A stretch of DNA of 37,577 nucleotides from Prochlorococcus sp. AG-670-O17 (lineage in GTDB: Bacteria; Cyanobacteriota; Cyanobacteriia; PCC-6307; Cyanobiaceae): assembly GCA_003211315.1 (NCBI GenBank), contig QCTC01000009.1, positions 1 to 37,577 of the forward strand, written 5' to 3'. The notes under the pieces were generated by a model that saw only the letters and a program-made list of their open reading frames with translations, searched no databases and had not been told where the DNA came from. This document shows, piece after piece, positions 33,100-37,577 of this stretch; the stretch's first letter is position 1, and every line of letters starts with the position of its first letter. A program made the translations under genes and the position numbers.

Positions 33100-33456
33100 C
33101 TATTTGAGTTTATCGATATATTCAGACTCATTGAATCCAAGTATTAATTTACTTTCGTTAATTATTAAAAATGGTCTTTTGATTAATTTTCCATCATTTG
33201 ACAATAGTTCAATAATTTTCTTTTTTGTTAAGTCAAGAATATCAATATCTATTGACTTATAACTCTTACCTCTTATATTGAATACCTTTTTAATGTCTAA
33301 TGAAAATTGTTTTAAAGCAAGTTCCAAAAATTTTTTTGAAGGTGGTTCTTTAATAATATCTATTAATTGATAATTAATATTATTTTGATCAAGCCACTTC
33401 GATGCTTTTCTACATGTAGAGCATTTTGGATAACTATAAAAAATTACTCTTTTCAA
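33100..33456 (-). CDS. ArsC/Spx family thioredoxin-fold protein
   Basis: FYSYPKCSTCRKASKWLDQNNINYQLIDIIKEPPS; LIKRPFLI. Confidence 0.9.
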   Translation of the reverse strand: MKRVIFYSYPKCSTCRKASKWLDQNNINYQLIDIIKEPPSKKFLELALKQFSLDIKKVFNIRGKSYKSIDIDILDLTKKKIIELLSNDGKLIKRPFLIINESKLILGFNESEYIDKLK

Positions 33457-33457
33457 T

Positions 33458-34006
33458 TTATTTAACTATAGATGACTTTTTTAAAACCTTAAAGGATTTC
33501 TTTTTTTTTGGTGTACATTTTCTTAAGAGTTCTTCAACTACTTCAAAATCTCTCCAACCGTCTATTTGAACCTTCCTTCCATCTAAACCTTTGCTTGTTC
33601 TAAAAAATTCTGCAACATCTTCTAATTGATTAGGAGCTATTTGATCAATACTAATTATATTTTCTTGCCTAGGATTAGAGGTAGGAACACATAAAAGTTT
33701 CCCATCATATTGCCCACAGTCATGCATGTCTAAGACCCCTATAGGTCTTGCTTTTATTAGACAACCTGCGAATGTTGGCTCATCCATTATTACCATCGCA
33801 TCTAGAGGAGCTCCATCATCAGCGAGGGTGTTTGGGATAAAGCCATAGTCAAATGGGTACCGTACTGAAGAATGCAAAATTCTATCTAGTGCCATAATGC
33901 CAGCTTGAGAACAATATTCATATTTATTCCTGCTGCCAGCTGGAATTTCGACAACTAAATTAACTACACCCTTCATTGGAGATGGAGGTATCAAACTAAG
34001 ATCCAT
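33458..34006 (-). CDS. ppa: Inorganic pyrophosphatase
   Basis: VEIPAGSRNKYEY, YPFDYGFIPNTLADDGAPLDAMV, GVLDMHDCGQYDGKLLCVP. Confidence 0.96.
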   Translation of the reverse strand: MDLSLIPPSPMKGVVNLVVEIPAGSRNKYEYCSQAGIMALDRILHSSVRYPFDYGFIPNTLADDGAPLDAMVIMDEPTFAGCLIKARPIGVLDMHDCGQYDGKLLCVPTSNPRQENIISIDQIAPNQLEDVAEFFRTSKGLDGRKVQIDGWRDFEVVEELLRKCTPKKKKSFKVLKKSSIVK

Positions 34007-34250
34007 CTTTTTTAATTAAGTTAAAAGAATTAATCTCATTTCCTTGAGATAAAGGTCTACCAAGCAAAATACTAATTGAAGGCAATAAAATTGTCAGGGA
34101 GGCTATTATGATCCCGAGAAGTGAAATTGATAAACTCTTCATATTAAAGGGTTCATCATTATCTCTTTCCAATTCACTTGAAATAGTAATAAGAGAAGAT
34201 TTTTCGCTTAATTTACTTTTGACAAACTGCTCTGAATTTGTGTATTTCAA
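33996..34250 (-). CDS. Small single-TM protein of unknown function overlapping the ppa start
   Basis: 84 aa ORF with one TM (SISLLGIIIASLTILLPSISILLG); overlaps ppa by 11 bp. Confidence 0.55.
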   Translation of the reverse strand: MKYTNSEQFVKSKLSEKSSLITISSELERDNDEPFNMKSLSISLLGIIIASLTILLPSISILLGRPLSQGNEINSFNLIKKDGS

Positions 34251-34350
34251 GAGATTTACTTGTTAAAAGTTGAGTAATAAACTTAACAAGAATATTTTAC
34301 AATCAAAAAGTGCATAAATCAAAATATAGGTTTAAATATTAAACCTTAAA

Positions 34351-34701
34351 CTAATCTTTCTCTAGTAAAGATCTAATAAATTTTAATTCTTCCAGGATTT
34401 GAGAAAGCGTATTTTGTGCCGCTGAAGATGGAGAATTAAAAACTTCTACAGTAACTTCTTTAATTCTTAAAATATCCTTCGCAAATCTTGCAATTTCATT
34501 AGGGTGAAAACGTAATGGCTCTTTCTGATCCGTTCTATATTCCGGATTTAATTTTCTTGGGTTAAAGCTAGGATTTAAATTTCTTAGATCAGTATTTGTA
34601 TACCTGTAAACAGAGGCTCTTGATCGATTAAGGAATTTCTGAACTTCATCAATACCAACTAATTCTTCTGAACTAGAAATATTAGAATCTATATTTTCCA
34701 T
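34351..34701 (-). CDS. Small protein with a probable helix-turn-helix segment
   Basis: VGIDEVQKFLNRSRASVYRYTN resembles a MerR/AlpA-type HTH; C-terminal helical segment; 116 aa; divergent from proS. Confidence 0.7.
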   Translation of the reverse strand: MENIDSNISSSEELVGIDEVQKFLNRSRASVYRYTNTDLRNLNPSFNPRKLNPEYRTDQKEPLRFHPNEIARFAKDILRIKEVTVEVFNSPSSAAQNTLSQILEELKFIRSLLEKD

Positions 34702-34877
34702 AACTTTATTAAAAATGTCATTTAGGTTAATGAATTTACCTAAAAGTTTTAAGTTTTATTATTGCAGAAATTAGCAGAAAGGATAAATCTAAACTACCTG
34801 CCTTCAGGGACTCAAGACACTTTAAATTATTTTTACACCTTAATTGATAAAATTGATTAAATTTATAAGTTTTTTTT

Positions 34878-36680
34878 ATGCGCGTCACCACCTCATTTCC
34901 TCTGGGGACGCTTCGTGACACTCCTTCTGAAGCAGAAATTATTTCTCATCAATTACTTTTAAAAGGGGGTTATATTCGCAGAGTCAATAGTGGTATTTAT
35001 GCATACATGCCAATAATGCTTAGAGTTATTGAAAAGATATCCACCATAATTGAAAAAGAACTTAATAATATTCACTGTTCAAAATTACTATTACCCCAAC
35101 TCCATCCAGCAGAGTTATGGAAAAAAAGTGAGAGATGGGAAGGTTATACAGCTGGGGAAGGCATAATGTTTAATTTAAAGGATAGGCAAGGAAAAGAATT
35201 TGGATTGGCACCTACACATGAAGAAGTCATTACAAGTATTGCATCAGAAATGATAAATTCGTATAAACAACTGCCTTTGTGTTTTTACCAAATACAAACA
35301 AAATTTAGAGATGAGATAAGACCTAGGTTTGGATTAATGAGAAGTAGGGAATTTATAATGAAGGATGCCTATTCTTTTCACTCTTCTAAAGAAGATTTAT
35401 CTTCTTTTTATGAAAAAATGGAAAAAGCTTATGAAAATATTTTTAAAAATTGTGGATTAGACACAGTCGGAGTGGATGCCGATAGTGGGGCAATTGGAGG
35501 AGCTGCATCTAAAGAATTTATGGTGACAGCAGATGCTGGGGAAGATTCTATTTTATTTACTGAAAGCGGTACATATGCGGCCAATATTGAAAAAGCCGTT
35601 TCTTTACCATCCAAAGAGATTCCTTTAATAAAGTCCCATGATGAATGGATAGAAACCCCTAATCAAAAATCGATCTTTGATATTTGTCAAAAAAATAATT
35701 TAGATGCAAGCCAAATAATTAAAGTCGTTATATTCCTCGCAAAATTCGAAGATAAATCAGAAGTCCCAATCCTCACATGTATTAGAGGAGATCAGATTAT
35801 TAATGAAGTCAAACTTTTTAATTTGGTCAACAAAAAATATAATTCAAACTTGATTCACCTTAAAATAATCGAAGATGTTGCCATTATTAATAAAAATCTA
35901 ACTAATTTTCCATTAGGTTTTATTGGTCCGGACATAAATGATGAAACAATAAAAATTAATTCCAGTTGGGATAAAAGTTGGATAAGAATCGCTGACTACT
36001 CTGCCAGTAGTCTTTCAAGTTTTGTGAGTGGTGGTAATAAAGTTGATTTTCACAAAGTATTCCGAAAGTTTTCATTTATTGAGAAAAAGTTCTTAATAGC
36101 AGACATAAGGAATGCAAAAGAAGGAGATTACATCAGCTCGGAAATTAATGAAAAGTTAAAAGAAAAAAGAGGTATTGAAATTGGACATATTTTTCAATTA
36201 GGCCAAAAATATAGTGAGAAATTAAATGCAAAGTTTTCTGATAAGGATGGTCAATTGAAAAATTTATGGATGGGTTGTTATGGAATAGGCGTAACAAGAA
36301 TTGTCCAAGCAGCAATTGAACAGAATCATGATGAGAATGGTATTTCTTGGCCAATTCAAATTTCTCCTTTTGAGATTTTAATTATTCCAACTAATTTTAA
36401 AGATCCCATTCAAAAAGCTCTTACTGAAGAGATTTATGAAGAGTTTAGAAGCAACCAAATCGATGTTCTCCTTGATGACCGAGATGATAGAGCGGGAGTG
36501 AAATTTAAAGATGCAGATTTAATTGGAATTCCTTTTCAAATAATTATTGGCAGAGATTCAATTAATAAAGAAGTAGAATTCTTCTCTCGAGCAAGAAAAA
36601 CTAAAATTAAGATTGCATCTAAAAATTTATTAGAAAAATTTATTTCCGAATCAAAAGTAATGTACAATGAAAATTCTTGA
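34878..36680 (+). CDS. proS: Prolyl-tRNA synthetase
   Basis: LLKGGYIRRVNSGIYAYMPIMLRV, LAPTHEEVIT, RDEIRPRFGLMRSREFIMKDAYSFH, GCYGIGVTR, LDDRDDRAGVKFKDADLIGIP; bacterial-type insertion domain. Confidence 0.97.
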   Translation: MRVTTSFPLGTLRDTPSEAEIISHQLLLKGGYIRRVNSGIYAYMPIMLRVIEKISTIIEKELNNIHCSKLLLPQLHPAELWKKSERWEGYTAGEGIMFNLKDRQGKEFGLAPTHEEVITSIASEMINSYKQLPLCFYQIQTKFRDEIRPRFGLMRSREFIMKDAYSFHSSKEDLSSFYEKMEKAYENIFKNCGLDTVGVDADSGAIGGAASKEFMVTADAGEDSILFTESGTYAANIEKAVSLPSKEIPLIKSHDEWIETPNQKSIFDICQKNNLDASQIIKVVIFLAKFEDKSEVPILTCIRGDQIINEVKLFNLVNKKYNSNLIHLKIIEDVAIINKNLTNFPLGFIGPDINDETIKINSSWDKSWIRIADYSASSLSSFVSGGNKVDFHKVFRKFSFIEKKFLIADIRNAKEGDYISSEINEKLKEKRGIEIGHIFQLGQKYSEKLNAKFSDKDGQLKNLWMGCYGIGVTRIVQAAIEQNHDENGISWPIQISPFEILIIPTNFKDPIQKALTEEIYEEFRSNQIDVLLDDRDDRAGVKFKDADLIGIPFQIIIGRDSINKEVEFFSRARKTKIKIASKNLLEKFISESKVMYNENS

Positions 36681-36706
36681 AGCAAAAATTTATTAGGAGT
36701 TAAGTT

Positions 36707-37144
36707 ATGTTAGTTAAAAAGATGACTGGATTATTTTCTAGATTTTTTGTAAAAGCAATATCTTTTGCCATTTGTTTATCCGTTTTTTTTACACTATTTA
36801 ATTCTCAATCATTTGCAGCAAAGACCTCTATGACCGGTGATTATGCTAAAGACACAATATCAGTTGTTAAAACCCTACAAATTGCAGTTGAAACTCCAAA
36901 AGATTCTCCTGATAAGGATGAGGTTAGAGATGAATCACTTGCTCTAATAACTGACTATATTTCTAGATACAGAAACAGAGGCATGGTTAATAAAACTCAA
37001 TCTTTTACAACAATGCAGACAGCCTTAAATGCAATGGCAGGTCATTACAAAAACTTTGCAACTAGGCCTCTACCAGATAAGCTTAAAGAGCGTTTAACTA
37101 AAGAATTCACTCTTGCCGAAAAAATGGTTCTCAGAGAAAGTTAA
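36707..37144 (+). CDS. psb27: Photosystem II assembly protein Psb27
   Basis: Signal segment ending ...NSQSFAAKT then MTGDYAKDTISVVKTLQIAVETP, ISRYRNRGMVNKTQSFTTMQTALNAMAGHY. Confidence 0.92.
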   Translation: MLVKKMTGLFSRFFVKAISFAICLSVFFTLFNSQSFAAKTSMTGDYAKDTISVVKTLQIAVETPKDSPDKDEVRDESLALITDYISRYRNRGMVNKTQSFTTMQTALNAMAGHYKNFATRPLPDKLKERLTKEFTLAEKMVLRES

Positions 37145-37153
37145 TACAAATGA

Positions 37154-37577
<424 letters not shown>

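Noticed and set aside
34736-34921. Minus-strand 61-aa ORF overlapping the proS start
   Set aside because: Overlaps the proS N-terminus in antisense; no domain or support.
35429-36354. Minus-strand ORFs 35429..35614 and 36145..36354
   Set aside because: Antisense within proS.

Overview
The window is a compact, AT-rich, mostly single-copy housekeeping and photosynthesis region. Its gene content and protein sequences look like a high-light-adapted Prochlorococcus; the genus call is inference from psaM, chlNBL/por, CAB-tailed ferrochelatase, ado/aar and psb27, plus low GC, and the strain cannot be resolved. In order it carries: a partial CDS tail; chlN-chlB-chlL; convergent por; a small TM protein; psaM (absent from the ORF track); a LplA/LipM-like ligase; an S2P/CBS protease; trpF; folE; an SDR; accA; aar; ado; a creatininase-family gene; an S1-domain protein; a Tab2-like protein; pgeF; an SNase-like remnant; ilvB; hemH; a tyrosine recombinase; cobO; pyrH; frr; a geranylgeranyl-reductase-like gene; tal; ftsI with a candidate FtsL upstream; a CPBP protease; a tandem histidine phosphatase; a degenerate dihydroorotase; lepB; an ArsC/Spx-like gene; ppa; two small ORFs; proS; psb27; and the 5' part of purA. 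I saw no tRNA, rRNA, CRISPR array, IS element or prophage block. I see no clear new multi-gene system. The best leads are a candidate divergent FtsL, a dihydroorotase-like pseudoenzyme, an S1/Tab2 translationally coupled pair, a lone domesticated tyrosine recombinase, an N-terminally extended ChlL, and the tail-to-tail packing of the two protochlorophyllide reductases.
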